Source: Glycocaulis abyssi (GTDB taxonomy: Bacteria > Pseudomonadota > Alphaproteobacteria > Caulobacterales > Maricaulaceae). Taken from it: 64,000 nt of DNA. Where the stretch lies: NCBI RefSeq assembly GCF_041429775.1, contig NZ_CP163421.1, forward strand, positions 1,761,001 through 1,825,000, read 5' to 3'. Positions within the stretch are counted from its first letter, which is position 1, and every line of letters starts with the position of its first letter. Positions 35,036 through 44,230 of the stretch are shown here, piece after piece. Both the position numbers and the translations under genes were made by a program. The notes beneath the pieces were generated by a model. The model made no database searches, was not told the DNA's origin, and worked only from the letters and a program-made list of their open reading frames with translations.

Positions 35036-36109
35036 CTACCCCTCATCCATGGCGGCGAGGCGGGCGGCCTGATCCTCGGCCAGAAGCGCGTCGATCACCT
35101 CACCCAGCGCCTCGCCGGAGACGATCTCGGGCAGCTTGTAGAGTGTCAGATTGATGCGGTGATCGGTGACGCGCCCTTGCGGGTAGTTATAGGTGCGGAT
35201 GCGTTCAGACCGGTCGCCGGAGCCGACCTGGCCCTTGCGCTCTGCGGCGCGGGCGGCGTCCTTCTCGCTGCGCTCTTTCTCGTAAAGCTTGGTTTTCAGC
35301 ACCTGCATGGCGATGGCGCGGTTCTGGTGCTGGGATTTTTCCTGGCTGATGACGACAATGCCGGTGGGAAGGTGCGTCATGCGCACGGCCGAGTCCGTCT
35401 TGTTGACGTGCTGACCGCCCGCACCCGAAGCGCGCATGGTGTCGATGCGGATATCATCATCGCGGATGACGATATCAACATCTTCCGGCTCTGGCAGCAC
35501 AGCCACCGTGGCGGCACTGGTATGGATGCGCCCGCCAGCCTCGGTCGCCGGCACGCGCTGGACGCGGTGGACACCGGATTCAAATTTCAGCTTGCCGAAC
35601 ACGCCCTTGCCGTTGAGCGAGGCGATGATTTCCTTGTAGCCGCCGACCTCGCTCTCGCTCGCCGACAGCACCTCCACCTTCCAGCCCTGCTTGGAGGCGT
35701 GGCGCTGGTACATGGCGAAGAGATCACCGGCAAACAGCGCCGCCTCGTCCCCGCCCGTACCGGCGCGGATTTCGAGGATCACATTGGCCTCGTCATCCTT
35801 GTCTTTCGGCAGGAGAAGAAGCTGCAATTCACGCTCCAGCGCCGGGATGCGCTCTTTCAGCTCCGCGCGCTCTTCCTGGGCGAGCTCGGCCATGTCCCTG
35901 TCGCCGCCCTCTGCGATGATGGCTTCGGCCTCGGCAAGCCCGGCGCGCGCGGCTTTCAGCTCACGCGCCTTTTCGGTCACCTCTTTAAGCTCGGAGTGCT
36001 CGCGCGACAGCTTGACGATTTCCTCGCCATCACTGGCCGCGCCGAGGCGCGCCTCGATCTGGTCGAAGCGGTCGAGAATCTGTTCAAGTTTCTGGTCGGG
36101 CAAGCGCAT
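35036..36109 (-). CDS. prfA: PrfA, peptide chain release factor 1
   Basis: RF1 reads UAA and UAG stop codons and releases the finished peptide. The 357-residue protein has the N-terminal helical domain, the anticodon-like tripeptide region in domain 2, the catalytic loop [25 protein letters not shown] with GGQ, and the C-terminal [21 protein letters not shown]. PrmC, which methylates this GGQ, follows after a repeat-filled 259-base gap; in most alphaproteobacteria the two are adjacent. Confidence 0.98.
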   Translation of the reverse strand: MRLPDQKLEQILDRFDQIEARLGAASDGEEIVKLSREHSELKEVTEKARELKAARAGLAEAEAIIAEGGDRDMAELAQEERAELKERIPALERELQLLLLPKDKDDEANVILEIRAGTGGDEAALFAGDLFAMYQRHASKQGWKVEVLSASESEVGGYKEIIASLNGKGVFGKLKFESGVHRVQRVPATEAGGRIHTSAATVAVLPEPEDVDIVIRDDDIRIDTMRASGAGGQHVNKTDSAVRMTHLPTGIVVISQEKSQHQNRAIAMQVLKTKLYEKERSEKDAARAAERKGQVGSGDRSERIRTYNYPQGRVTDHRINLTLYKLPEIVSGEALGEVIDALLAEDQAARLAAMDEG

Positions 36110-36126
36110 GGGACTGGCGATACACC

Positions 36127-36708
36127 CTACATGCGCGCGCGTTCAAGCGAAGGTATCATGCCGGGATGGTCATAATCGCCCATGCGGGCGAGCAGATCGG
36201 CCACATCGCTACCTGAAAACAGCATGTCACGATGGCGGGCTTGTACAAAACCATCGGCCTGCATCCGGTCGAGAAACGCCAGAAGCCCGTCATAATAGCC
36301 GTTCACATTGATAAGCCCGACCGGCTTTGTGTGACGGCCCAGCGCGCTCCAGGTCCAGATCTCGAACAATTCCTCCATCGTGCCAATACCGCCGGGCAGC
36401 GCGATGAAGGCATCGGACTCTTCTGCCATCACGTGCTTGCGCTCATGCATGGAAGTGACAACGCGCATGTCAGACACGCGCGGATGGGCGATCTCGCGGT
36501 GATGGAGAAAATCCGGGATCACGCCGGTGACAGCCCCGCCCGCCTCAACGGCAGCATCGGCCAGCACACCCATCAGGCCCACCTGCCCGCCGCCATAGAC
36601 CAGGCGCAGGCCCTCGCTGGCCAGATGGAGCCCCACTGCACGCGCCGTGGCGGCATAGGCCGGATCACCGCCGGGGCTCGCCCCGCAATATACACAAACC
36701 GATTTCAT
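36127..36708 (-). CDS. LOG-family phosphoribohydrolase (TIGR00730 type)
   Basis: The 193-residue Rossmann protein carries the LOG signature [16 protein letters not shown] and the N-terminal [10 protein letters not shown] and [12 protein letters not shown]. Plant and some bacterial LOG proteins release cytokinin bases from nucleoside monophosphates; in most bacteria the group acts on AMP or similar nucleotides with unclear purpose. It precedes prfA by 17 bases and is probably the first gene of that operon. 'Lysine decarboxylase' labels sometimes given to this family are wrong. Confidence 0.92.
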   Translation of the reverse strand: MKSVCVYCGASPGGDPAYAATARAVGLHLASEGLRLVYGGGQVGLMGVLADAAVEAGGAVTGVIPDFLHHREIAHPRVSDMRVVTSMHERKHVMAEESDAFIALPGGIGTMEELFEIWTWSALGRHTKPVGLINVNGYYDGLLAFLDRMQADGFVQARHRDMLFSGSDVADLLARMGDYDHPGMIPSLERARM

Positions 36709-36767
36709 GGGGAGGTGTGTAGCGGCAGGGGAGGATTCGGGGAAGGGGTTGCGAGTTCGTCTTTACT

Positions 36768-36838
36768 GCGTTTCCCCGACGCAAGTCGGGGTCCAGCGGA
36801 AGCTTCTACCTAGGCACCGGCTTTCGCCGGTGAAACGC
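36768..36838. repeat. composite palindromic repeat, family 1 (left of GIY-YIG gene)
   Basis: GCGTTTCCCCGAC gcaa GTCGGGGTCCAG, a 15-base centre, then AGGCACCGGC tttc GCCGGTGAAACGC. It is in the opposite orientation to the copy at 37283-37350 on the other side of the GIY-YIG gene. Confidence 0.75.
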
Positions 36839-36884
36839 AAAGAGGGGAGTGAAACGCGAAGAGGGCGGTGGAATACGAGAAAGG

Positions 36885-36913
36885 CTGGGTCCCGACTTTC
36901 GTCGGGAAAACGC
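36885..36913. repeat. half copy of family 1
   Basis: CTGGGTCCCGAC tttc GTCGGGAAAACGC equals the right half of the copy at 37283-37350. Short direct repeats of GTGAAACGC lie between it and the full copy at 36768. Confidence 0.6.
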
Positions 36914-36957
36914 TGTGGCGGGTTTTCACGCTAACCGTGCGCGCCTAAGCTAAAATC

Positions 36958-37257
36958 ATGCGTGAAGAGCCGTTCCAGCCTTGCGTGTATATCCTCGCCA
37001 GCCAGCGCAATGGCACGCTCTATTGCGGTTCCACCTCTACGCCGATCAAGCGCATCTGGGACCATAAAGAGGGTGCCGGCTCTGTCTTCACCCGCAAGTA
37101 TGGCGTGACACTGCTGGTCTGGTACGAGTTCCATGATCTCATGGCTGCCGCCATCAAGCGTGAGCTGCAAATCAAGGAATGGAAGCGGCGCTGGAAGCTG
37201 GAACTGATTGAGGCCGCCAATCCTGAATGGCGCGATCTCTATCAGGACTGGTTCTAA
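36958..37257 (+). CDS. GIY-YIG nuclease domain protein, flanked by family 1 palindromes
   Basis: The 99-residue protein is a single GIY-YIG domain of the small UPF0213-like group: CVYILASQRNGTLYCGST (GIY and YIG equivalents YIL and LYCG), IKRIWDHKEG, FTRKYGVTLLVWYEFHD and the C-terminal IKEWKRRWKLELIEAANPEW. The catalytic arginine (KRIWDHK) and glutamate (YEFHD, REL) equivalents are present, so nuclease activity is plausible. Small genes of this type are often multicopy in alphaproteobacteria. Here it is isolated from other genes and bracketed by family 1 palindromes in inverted orientation (36768-36838 with a half copy at 36885, and 37283-37350). A role in DNA repair or in spreading the palindromes is speculative. 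Confidence 0.88.
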   Translation: MREEPFQPCVYILASQRNGTLYCGSTSTPIKRIWDHKEGAGSVFTRKYGVTLLVWYEFHDLMAAAIKRELQIKEWKRRWKLELIEAANPEWRDLYQDWF

Positions 37258-37282
37258 TTCCCTATTTGCGTTTCCCTATTAC

Positions 37283-37350
37283 GCGTTTCACCGGCGAAAG
37301 CCGGTGCCCAGTCTTTTTTTTCTGGATCCCGACTTTCGTCGGGAAAACGC
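37283..37350. repeat. composite palindromic repeat, family 1 (right of GIY-YIG gene)
   Basis: GCGTTTCACCGGC gaaa GCCGGTGCCCAG, then TCTGGATCCCGAC tttc GTCGGGAAAACGC. It begins 26 bases after the GIY-YIG stop and is followed by sdhB on the other strand. Confidence 0.75.
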
Positions 37351-37378
37351 CGGAATGATGGAAACGCGGGGGCAAAAA

Positions 37379-38158
37379 CTACCCCTGCCTCTCCACCAGC
37401 AATTCCTTGATATGGCCGATGGCTTTGGCGGGATTGAGCCCCTTCGGGCACACATTGGTGCAGTTCATAATCGTGTGGCAGCGATAGAGCTTGAACGGGT
37501 CTTCAAGGTCATCGAGGCGTTCGCCGGTGGCTTCATCGCGGCTGTCGGCGATCCAGCGATAGGCCTGCAGGAGCGCGGCCGGCCCCAGATACTTGTCCGA
37601 ATTCCACCAGTAGGACGGGCAGGCCGTCGAGCACGAGGCGCATAAGATGCACTCGTAAAGCCCGTCCAGCTTTTCGCGGTCTTCAATCGACTGGCGCCAT
37701 TCGCCCTGCGGAGTCGGCGTCACGGTCTGCAGATAGGGTTTGATGCTGGTCAGCTGGGCGTAGAAATTGGTGAGATCCGGCACCAGATCCTTGATGACCG
37801 GCTGGTGGGGCAGAGGCGAGATGGTGACGCTGCCCTTGTAGTCATCGATGGCGGCGGTGCAGGCGATAGTGTTGCGCCCGCCAATATTCATCGAGCACGA
37901 GCCGCAAATCCCCTCGCGGCAGGAGCGGCGGAAGGCGAGCGTGGAATCGATCTCGTTCTTGATGAAGAACAGCGCGTCCAGCACCATCGGGCCACACTTG
38001 TCCATGTCCACCTGATAGGTGTCCCAGCGCGGGTTCTCGCCCGTATCGGGGTCATAGCGGTAGACCTTGAAGGCACGGGTATTGGTCGCGCCCTCCGGCT
38101 TCGGCCAGGCCTTGCCTTTTTTGACTTGCGAGTTTTTCGGCAGCGTCAGCTGGACCAT
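37379..38158 (-). CDS. sdhB: succinate dehydrogenase iron-sulfur subunit
   Basis: SdhB carries electrons from the flavin to ubiquinone through three Fe-S clusters. All ligands are visible in the 259-residue protein: [21 protein letters not shown] for [2Fe-2S], [12 protein letters not shown] and [15 protein letters not shown] for [4Fe-4S] and [3Fe-4S]. The N-terminus has the expected [19 protein letters not shown]. It is last in the sdhC-D-A-(small ORF)-B operon. Length is typical. Confidence 0.98.
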   Translation of the reverse strand: MVQLTLPKNSQVKKGKAWPKPEGATNTRAFKVYRYDPDTGENPRWDTYQVDMDKCGPMVLDALFFIKNEIDSTLAFRRSCREGICGSCSMNIGGRNTIACTAAIDDYKGSVTISPLPHQPVIKDLVPDLTNFYAQLTSIKPYLQTVTPTPQGEWRQSIEDREKLDGLYECILCASCSTACPSYWWNSDKYLGPAALLQAYRWIADSRDEATGERLDDLEDPFKLYRCHTIMNCTNVCPKGLNPAKAIGHIKELLVERQG

Positions 38159-38196
38159 GTCAGTCGTGTCCTGTTTGCAGTCGGAACGTTCAAAAG

Positions 38197-38421
38197 TCAG
38201 GCGTTGGCCAGATCGAGACGGCGGTCGATCCGGTCCAGACGGCCCTCGAAGCCGTCGATACGGTGTTCCAGACGCATGAAGTCACGACGCAGACCGGCAG
38301 TCTGATCCTCAAGCGAAGAGAGACGCTCGACAACATTGCCGAGGCGCTCTTCCACCTTGGCCATGCGCTGGTCAATCCGGCGCAGGTATTCAAGGACAAG
38401 ATTTTCCGGTTCGCTGCTCAT
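38197..38421 (-). CDS. 74-residue coiled-coil protein inside the sdh operon
   Basis: A short protein of nearly continuous heptads ([59 protein letters not shown]). It starts 24 bases after the sdhA stop and ends 38 bases before sdhB, on the same strand, so it is almost certainly co-transcribed with the sdh genes. Similar short coiled-coil ORFs occur elsewhere in proteobacterial genomes, sometimes near toxin or phage genes, without a known role. It is not an SdhE-type assembly factor, which lacks this repeat pattern. Confidence 0.75.
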   Translation of the reverse strand: MSSEPENLVLEYLRRIDQRMAKVEERLGNVVERLSSLEDQTAGLRRDFMRLEHRIDGFEGRLDRIDRRLDLANA

Positions 38422-38445
38422 GCGTTCAGTCTACCACATTTTTCC

Positions 38446-40236
38446 CTAATACACCCTCGCCTTGGGCTCGATATAGGCGATGTCGTTGGAGAGCGTGTAT
38501 TCATGCACCGGACGGTCGCCAAGCGTGACCTTGCCGGTCTTTTCCTCATACCAGGCAAGCGTGTGCTTCATCCATTGCTTGTCATCGCGGTCGGGGAAGT
38601 CCTCTCGCGCATGCGCGCCGCGGCTCTCGGTGCGCGCCGCTGCCGAGTTCACGGTGACGGCGGCCTGGGCGATGAGATTGTCAAACTCGAGGGCTTCAAC
38701 GAGATCGGTATTCCAGACCATGGAGCGGTCTTTGATCGCAATATCGCCCGCGCCTGAGACAACCTTGGCGATGCGCTCCACGCCCTCATCCAGCACGTCC
38801 TGCGTGCGGAAGACCGCGCAGTTTTCCTGCATGGCGCGCTGCATGTCGAGGCGCAGCTTCGCGGTCGGCGTGCCGCCATTGGCGTTGCGGAAGCGGTCAA
38901 GGCGCGCGAGCGTCGCATCGCCTGCATCCTTGGGCAGTTCGGCCTGCGTCGCCCCGCTCTGCGTGGTCTCCGCGCAGCGCAATCCGGCCGCCCGGCCAAA
39001 CACGACGAGATCGATCAGCGAGTTCGAACCCAGCCGGTTCGCGCCGTGGACCGACACGCACGCCGCCTCGCCCACCGCCATCAGGCCGGGCACGACATGG
39101 TCGGGATCGCCGCCCACCTTGGTGAGGACTTCGCCGTGATAATTGGTCGGGATGCCGCCCATATTATAGTGGACGGTCGGCAGGACCGGGATCGGCTCGC
39201 GCGTCACGTCCACGCCGGCGAAGATTTTCGCGCTTTCGGAAATGCCCGGCAGGCGCTCGTGCAGCACTTTGGGATCAAGGTGATCGAGGTGCAGGAAGAT
39301 ATGGTCCTTGTTGGGACCGACGCCGCGCCCTTCGCGTATCTCGATCGTCATGGAGCGTGAGACGACATCGCGGCTGGCGAGATCCTTGGCCGAGGGTGCA
39401 TAGCGCTCCATGAAGCGCTCGCCTTCGGAATTGGTCAGATACCCGCCCTCGCCGCGCGCGCCTTCAGTGATGAGGCAGCCTGCGCCATAAATCCCGGTCG
39501 GGTGGAACTGGACAAACTCCATATCCTGCAGCGGCAGGCCCGCCCGCAAGACCATGGCATTGCCATCGCCGGTGCAGGTGTGGGCGCTGGTGGCAGAAAA
39601 GTAAGCGCGGCCATAGCCGCCGGTTGCCAGAATGACTTTCTGCGCGCGGAAGCGGTGCAGCGTCCCGTCATCGAGCTTCCAGGCGGTGACCCCCCGGCAG
39701 GCGCCGTCCGCATCCATGATGAGGTCGAGCGCGAAATACTCGATGAAGAACTCGGTCGAGTGACGCAGCGACTGGCCATAGAGCGTGTGCAATATGGCGT
39801 GGCCGGTACGGTCTGCCGCCGCGCAGGTGCGCTGGACCGGGCCTTCGCCATAGTTGCGCGTCATGCCACCAAAGGCGCGCTGGTAGATCTTGCCTTCTTG
39901 CGTCCGCGAGAACGGCACGCCCCAGTGCTCCAGCTCATACACGGCCGCCGGGGCCTCCCGGCAGAGATATTCAATCGCGTCCTGATCGCCCAGCCAGTCG
40001 GACCCCTTGACGGTGTCATACATGTGCCAGCGCCAGTCATCCTCGCCCATATTGCCAAGGCTGGCCGAGATACCGCCCTGGGCTGCCACGGTGTGGGAGC
40101 GCGTGGGGAAGACCTTGGTGATGCAGGCCGTCTTCAAACCGGCTTGCGCCGCGCCGAGCGCTGCACGCAGGCCCGAACCGCCCGCGCCCACCACGACAAC
40201 ATCAAATGAGTGGTCGATCCATTTATAGTCAGACAT
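38446..40236 (-). CDS. sdhA: succinate dehydrogenase flavoprotein subunit
   Basis: SdhA oxidises succinate to fumarate with covalent FAD at the inner membrane face. The 596-residue protein shows the FAD motif [20 protein letters not shown], the flavin-linked histidine in [13 protein letters not shown], the catalytic region [23 protein letters not shown] and [15 protein letters not shown], and the C-terminal [20 protein letters not shown]. It follows sdhD by 13 bases. Fumarate reductase is the alternative, but the sdhC/sdhD anchors fit succinate dehydrogenase. Confidence 0.98.
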   Translation of the reverse strand: MSDYKWIDHSFDVVVVGAGGSGLRAALGAAQAGLKTACITKVFPTRSHTVAAQGGISASLGNMGEDDWRWHMYDTVKGSDWLGDQDAIEYLCREAPAAVYELEHWGVPFSRTQEGKIYQRAFGGMTRNYGEGPVQRTCAAADRTGHAILHTLYGQSLRHSTEFFIEYFALDLIMDADGACRGVTAWKLDDGTLHRFRAQKVILATGGYGRAYFSATSAHTCTGDGNAMVLRAGLPLQDMEFVQFHPTGIYGAGCLITEGARGEGGYLTNSEGERFMERYAPSAKDLASRDVVSRSMTIEIREGRGVGPNKDHIFLHLDHLDPKVLHERLPGISESAKIFAGVDVTREPIPVLPTVHYNMGGIPTNYHGEVLTKVGGDPDHVVPGLMAVGEAACVSVHGANRLGSNSLIDLVVFGRAAGLRCAETTQSGATQAELPKDAGDATLARLDRFRNANGGTPTAKLRLDMQRAMQENCAVFRTQDVLDEGVERIAKVVSGAGDIAIKDRSMVWNTDLVEALEFDNLIAQAAVTVNSAAARTESRGAHAREDFPDRDDKQWMKHTLAWYEEKTGKVTLGDRPVHEYTLSNDIAYIEPKARVY

Positions 40237-40249
40237 CAGCGTCGAACTC

Positions 40250-40627
40250 CTAGCGCGCGAGCGCGAGTACGGAATAGAGGACAGCGATCCACAGGCCCGC
40301 CGCCACGAAGGTGTTGAGGATCAGCAGGATCGCCTTGGTCGCCGGACGGTAGATATAGTCCTCAATGACGACCTGAAGACCCAGGCGCATGTGGTAGAGC
40401 GCCGCAGTCATGGCCAGAAGCGTAAGGATCGCGCCAAGCGGCGAGCCGACCCAGGCGGCGGCCTCGGCGTAGCCTGCCCCGGCATTCTTCGCGAGCTTCA
40501 CGAGAAACAGCGGCATCAGCACAACAAGCGCGATGGCGCTGACGCGCTGGGCGATGAAATGGCCGGTGCCGGATTTGGCCGAGCCCAGGCCGCGGACACG
40601 CGCCAGAGGGGTACGAAAATCACCCAT
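40250..40627 (-). CDS. sdhD: succinate dehydrogenase membrane anchor subunit
   Basis: The 125-residue protein has three hydrophobic helices and the family motifs [22 protein letters not shown] and [17 protein letters not shown] (heme-ligand histidine region). With SdhC it anchors the complex and forms the quinone site. Its ATG shares one base with the sdhC stop (TAATG). Confidence 0.95.
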   Translation of the reverse strand: MGDFRTPLARVRGLGSAKSGTGHFIAQRVSAIALVVLMPLFLVKLAKNAGAGYAEAAAWVGSPLGAILTLLAMTAALYHMRLGLQVVIEDYIYRPATKAILLILNTFVAAGLWIAVLYSVLALAR

Positions 40628-41022
40628 TACACCAGCCCTCCCACAATCCAGATGGCGGCGGTGATGATGACCGCGCCGGCAATGATGAGGATGGAGCGCA
40701 GGTTCGAGCCCTTGGCGTCAAAGCCCAGCCCCGCATCCCAGGCGAGGTGTCGCAAGCCATTGAGCAGATGGAAGACCACCGAGAAGGTGAAGCCGATAAA
40801 GGCGAGCGTGATGAGGACGCCCAGCGGCCCAGCGTTCAGATCTTCCCAGATCGCGTAGGTTTCCGGCCCTGCGGCCAGAAGCACCAGCCAGAGCGAGACC
40901 AGCACCGCGCCGATATAGTTCGCGACGCCGGTCGCGCGGTGCAGGATGGAGGAGGCCATGGTGGCGTGCCAGCGCCATATCTGGACATGAGGGGAGAGGG
41001 GCTGGTCAGGTCTGGTTGCCAT
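40627..41022 (-). CDS. sdhC: succinate dehydrogenase cytochrome b556 subunit
   Basis: The 131-residue membrane protein opens the sdh operon. It has RPDQPLSPHVQIWRWHATMASSILHRATGVANY with the conserved S-x-x-HRxTG quinone-site motif and VVFHLLNGLRHLAWDAG with the heme-ligand histidine. Three transmembrane helices are evident. The 257-base upstream region (41023-41279) is shared with the divergent SDR gene and holds an AAGGAA/TTCCTT inverted repeat and TTAA sites but no recognised operator. Confidence 0.95.
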   Translation of the reverse strand: MATRPDQPLSPHVQIWRWHATMASSILHRATGVANYIGAVLVSLWLVLLAAGPETYAIWEDLNAGPLGVLITLAFIGFTFSVVFHLLNGLRHLAWDAGLGFDAKGSNLRSILIIAGAVIITAAIWIVGGLV

Positions 41023-41279
41023 GGGCGCTGCTTTCCGCCTTCGGTTAAGCCGTGTCAGGTGTCTTGCACGCGAAGGAACGGTGCTTTCCTTGACAGCGCC
41101 TTAACCGGGCAATCCCGGTATCAGTCATGCCCTGTCAGACCGCCCCTTGCCTGTTCGCGGCCAGACAATAATCCGGCAAGGCGCAAGGTCAATGCGGGCG
41201 GGTGCTACGGGGGTGGGCGATTGACCGCGCCCGCCCCGCTTGCCACCGTAAGTGCCGGCAAGGGCGGGAGGCCAAGTAG

Positions 41280-42152
41280 ATGAATGATCTGGTGCGCAGC
41301 GCGCTGGTAACGGGGGCATCAACCGGCATTGGCCGGGCCTGCGTGGAGAAATTCGTGGCCGAAGGCTGGCAGGTCTTTGCCAGCGTGCGCAAGGGTGAAG
41401 ATGGCGAACGCCTGAAAGCCGAGATCGGCGAGGCGGTCGTTCCGCTGATCTTTGACGTTACTGACGGCCCGGCCATTGCCCACGCGGCAGACCAGATGCG
41501 CGAAGCGCTGATGGGCGCGACGCTGGGCGCGCTTGTGAACAATGCCGGTATCGCCGTTGCCGGGCCGCTATTGCATCTGCCCATCGAGGAGATGGAAAAG
41601 CAGATGGATGTGAACGTGACCGGCCAGCTGCGCGTGGTGCAGGCGTTTGGCCCGCTGCTGGGCGCGGACCGCAGCCTCTCCGGCGCGCCGGGGCGGATCG
41701 TGAATATCTCGTCCGTGGCGGGTTTCAGCGCCGCGCCCTTCGTGGTCCCCTATGCGTGCTCGAAATTCGCGCTGGAGGCGTTCACCCAGGGGCTGCGCCG
41801 CGAACTGACGCCTTATGGCATTGATGTCGTCGCCATCAATCCGGGACCCATCGCCACCCCGATCTGGGACAAGGCGGAAAGCGTCGATCCCGAACAATAC
41901 GCCCATACAGACTACATCAAGCCCATACGCCGGCTGGTCAATTACATGCTGGAGCGCGGGCGGGGCGGCCTGCCTCCATCAGCGGTGGCCGATGCGGTCT
42001 GGGCGGCGGTAACATCGCCAAAACCGAAATTGAATACCATCGTCACGCCCGAACCGTTCACGCAGTGGTTACTGGGCATCATGCCGCGCCGGATGGCAGA
42101 CAGGCTGATCACCAAGCGTCTCGGCCTGACGCCGGACGCGCTGGAGCCATGA
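41280..42152 (+). CDS. SDR-family oxidoreductase
   Basis: A 290-residue classical short-chain dehydrogenase: nucleotide-binding TGASTGIGRACVEKF, NNAGIAVAGPL, the catalytic serine in NISSVAG and the YxxxK motif in YACSKFALEAF, followed by NPGPIATPIWDKAE. The glycine pattern suits NAD(P)H, with no clear preference visible. The C-terminal extension (YMLERGRGGLPPSAVADAVWAAV) resembles that of retinol/steroid-dehydrogenase-like SDRs. The start has GGAGG nine bases upstream. The DUF885 gene follows after 44 bases on the same strand. Substrate unknown. Confidence 0.9.
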   Translation: MNDLVRSALVTGASTGIGRACVEKFVAEGWQVFASVRKGEDGERLKAEIGEAVVPLIFDVTDGPAIAHAADQMREALMGATLGALVNNAGIAVAGPLLHLPIEEMEKQMDVNVTGQLRVVQAFGPLLGADRSLSGAPGRIVNISSVAGFSAAPFVVPYACSKFALEAFTQGLRRELTPYGIDVVAINPGPIATPIWDKAESVDPEQYAHTDYIKPIRRLVNYMLERGRGGLPPSAVADAVWAAVTSPKPKLNTIVTPEPFTQWLLGIMPRRMADRLITKRLGLTPDALEP

Positions 42153-42196
42153 GGGCAGCCATGCCCTCCAACACACGAACCAACGGGGAAAACACC

Positions 42197-43945
42197 ATGC
42201 GCCATCTGATCTGCGGCATCGCCGCCAGCGTGCTGATCGCGGCCGCAGTCCATGCCGCTCAGGCCGACGAGTTCGCCAGCCTGGTCGCCGACTATGAAGC
42301 CTGGAGCGAGGCGCAGAATGTGCAGGCGCGCGTCCGCGCCGGTGATCTCGATGCGATGCGCGAATGGCGCGATATCTCGGCTGAAACGCTGCAGCAGCAA
42401 GACGCGGAAATTGCCGGGTTTTATGACCGGATGCGGGCGATTGACCCGGCCACGCTGGAGGGCAGCGATACCGCCTCCTACGCCGTGCTGGAACACATAT
42501 TGCGCCACGGCGTCGCCCTGCCGCGTGTGCAAGGCATGTATTTCCCCTTCACCAACGATTCCGGTTTCCACACCTGGGCGGACTTTGCCGCGATGAGCGT
42601 GCGCATCCGCAATGAGGACGAGGCGCAAGCGTGGATTGACCGGCTGGCCGGATACCCCGCCCATCTGGACGCATGGATGGGCTGGCTGGACGAGGCGATT
42701 GAGGCCGGCTGGACCCAGCCGCGCGAGATCGTCCCCGGCGTGATTGACCAGATCGCCGCGCAGATTGTCGATGATCCGCGCGAAAGCGCGCTTTACCAGC
42801 CGCTCGCCAATCTGCCTGCGAGCATTCCGGCAGAGGCGCGCGAGGCGCTGCAGGCGCGCGGCGCGGCGGTTATCGCTGATACGGTCATGCCCGCCATTGC
42901 AGGCCTGAGAGACTATTTCGAGAACACCTATATGCCGGCCGCGCGCGAGAGCATTGGCGTGTCCGAAGTACCTGGCGGGCGCGAATATTACCGCGCTCTG
43001 GTGCGCTATCACACCTCGCTGGACCTGACGCCGGAGGAGGTTCACCAGACCGGGCTTGATGAAGTGGCGCGCATCCGCGCCGAGATGGACGATGTCATCG
43101 CGCGCACCGGGTTTGAGGGCAGTTTTGACGCATTCACCCATTATCTGCGCACCGATCCGCGCTTCTACGCCCAGAGCGAGATGGAGCTGATGATGCGCGC
43201 CTCCTACCTCTCCAAGCTGGCCGATGATGCGATGCCGGCCGTGTTCAACCGTCTGCCGCGCCTGCCCTATGGCGTGCGCCCTGTGCCGCCCGCGCTCGCG
43301 CCGAACTATACGACGGGCCGCTACTGGCCGGGTGATGCCGAAACGGGGCGGGCAGGGGGCTATATGGTCAACACCTATGCGCTCGACCAGCGCCCGCTTT
43401 ACGAGCTGCCCGCCCTCACTTTGCACGAGGCGGTGCCCGGCCATCACCACCAGATCGCGCTCGCCCAGGAGATCGAGGACATGCCGGACTTCCGCCGGCG
43501 CGCCTCCATCACCGCTTTCACCGAAGGCTGGGGCCTCTATTCGGAATTCCTCGGCCTCGATATGGGCTTTTACGAAGACGCGTATGAGGATTTTGGCCGC
43601 CTCTCCTACGAGATGTGGCGCGCCTGCCGCCTGGTGGTCGATACCGGCATGCATTATTTCGGCTGGACGCGCGAAGAGGCTGAAAGCTGCTTCCTCGACA
43701 ATTCCGCCCTCGCGCCGCTGAACGTCACCAATGAGGTGTCGCGCTATATCTCATGGCCGGGTCAGGCGCTCGCCTACAAGACCGGCGAGATTCTCATCCG
43801 CCGCCTGCGCAGCCAGGGCGAGGCGAGGCTGGGCGAGGATTTCGACCTCGCCGATTTCCACGACACGATCCTGGAAGAAGGCCCCCTGCCGCTCTCCTAT
43901 CTTGAAACCAGGATGGAAGCCTGGATCGCAGAACGGGAGGGGTAG
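42197..43945 (+). CDS. DUF885 family secreted protein, probable metallopeptidase
   Basis: The ATG at 42197 gives a 582-residue protein with a signal peptide (RHLICGIAASVLIAAAVHAAQA). The family motif LHEAVPGHHHQIALAQE, followed at a distance by AFTEGWGLYSE, resembles an HExxH-like zinc site plus a downstream glutamate; DUF885 is related to gluzincin peptidases. Other typical stretches are YYRALVRYHTSLDLTPEEVHQTGLDEV and NALAPLNVTNEVSRYISWPGQA-like wording (SALAPLNVTNEVSRYISWPG). A frame extension to 42065 exists but would overlap the SDR gene. Substrates are unknown. The operon with the SDR gene is likely but unexplained. Confidence 0.88.
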   Translation: MRHLICGIAASVLIAAAVHAAQADEFASLVADYEAWSEAQNVQARVRAGDLDAMREWRDISAETLQQQDAEIAGFYDRMRAIDPATLEGSDTASYAVLEHILRHGVALPRVQGMYFPFTNDSGFHTWADFAAMSVRIRNEDEAQAWIDRLAGYPAHLDAWMGWLDEAIEAGWTQPREIVPGVIDQIAAQIVDDPRESALYQPLANLPASIPAEAREALQARGAAVIADTVMPAIAGLRDYFENTYMPAARESIGVSEVPGGREYYRALVRYHTSLDLTPEEVHQTGLDEVARIRAEMDDVIARTGFEGSFDAFTHYLRTDPRFYAQSEMELMMRASYLSKLADDAMPAVFNRLPRLPYGVRPVPPALAPNYTTGRYWPGDAETGRAGGYMVNTYALDQRPLYELPALTLHEAVPGHHHQIALAQEIEDMPDFRRRASITAFTEGWGLYSEFLGLDMGFYEDAYEDFGRLSYEMWRACRLVVDTGMHYFGWTREEAESCFLDNSALAPLNVTNEVSRYISWPGQALAYKTGEILIRRLRSQGEARLGEDFDLADFHDTILEEGPLPLSYLETRMEAWIAEREG

Positions 43946-43968
43946 GGGATTTTCCTTGGACCTCTCCA

Positions 43969-44030
43969 CCTTAGGTCCCCCGCCCCGCCTGTCCCCGTGA
44001 AAACGGGGAACGGGAGACCCATGCCGATGA
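43969..44030. repeat. half copy of family 2 palindrome
   Basis: GGTCCCCCGCCCCGCCTGTC followed by CCCGTGAAAACGGGGAACGG and GAGACCC. It is the inverse of the arrangement at 4190-4225 and 28442-28503. It lies directly upstream of the restriction-modification genes. Confidence 0.5.
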
Positions 44031-44100
44031 GCGTGAGGGCATTGGGCTTCTCCCTCATCCCTTCACCACGTGGCAACCCAACAACAAGATCAAGGCGCTG

Positions 44101-44230
44101 GGGAGTAGGGGCACTGCTCTTTACAGGAACATATATAGAACATATGGTGCATTCTGTTAACGAATTCATCTGCGCGTAGGTAGAATCGTTAACCAATTGC
44201 GATTCTTCTTCGCTAAAGCGGGACGGCACC
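44101..44230 (+). promoter_or_regulatory. AT-rich upstream region of the restriction-modification operon
   Basis: Base composition drops sharply here (for example ACATATATAGAACATATGG at 44129-44147). Two GTTAAC sites (TTAA at 44157-44160 and 44189-44192) and two GANTC sites (44183-44187, 44201-44205) lie before the methyltransferase ATG. A C-protein box is not evident, and no controller gene is present. The composition suggests acquired DNA. Confidence 0.4.

Noticed and set aside
33937-35046. Long form of PrmC starting at 35046
   Set aside because: The extra 90 residues are translated from palindromic repeats and resemble no PrmC; the start at 34776 gives the normal protein.
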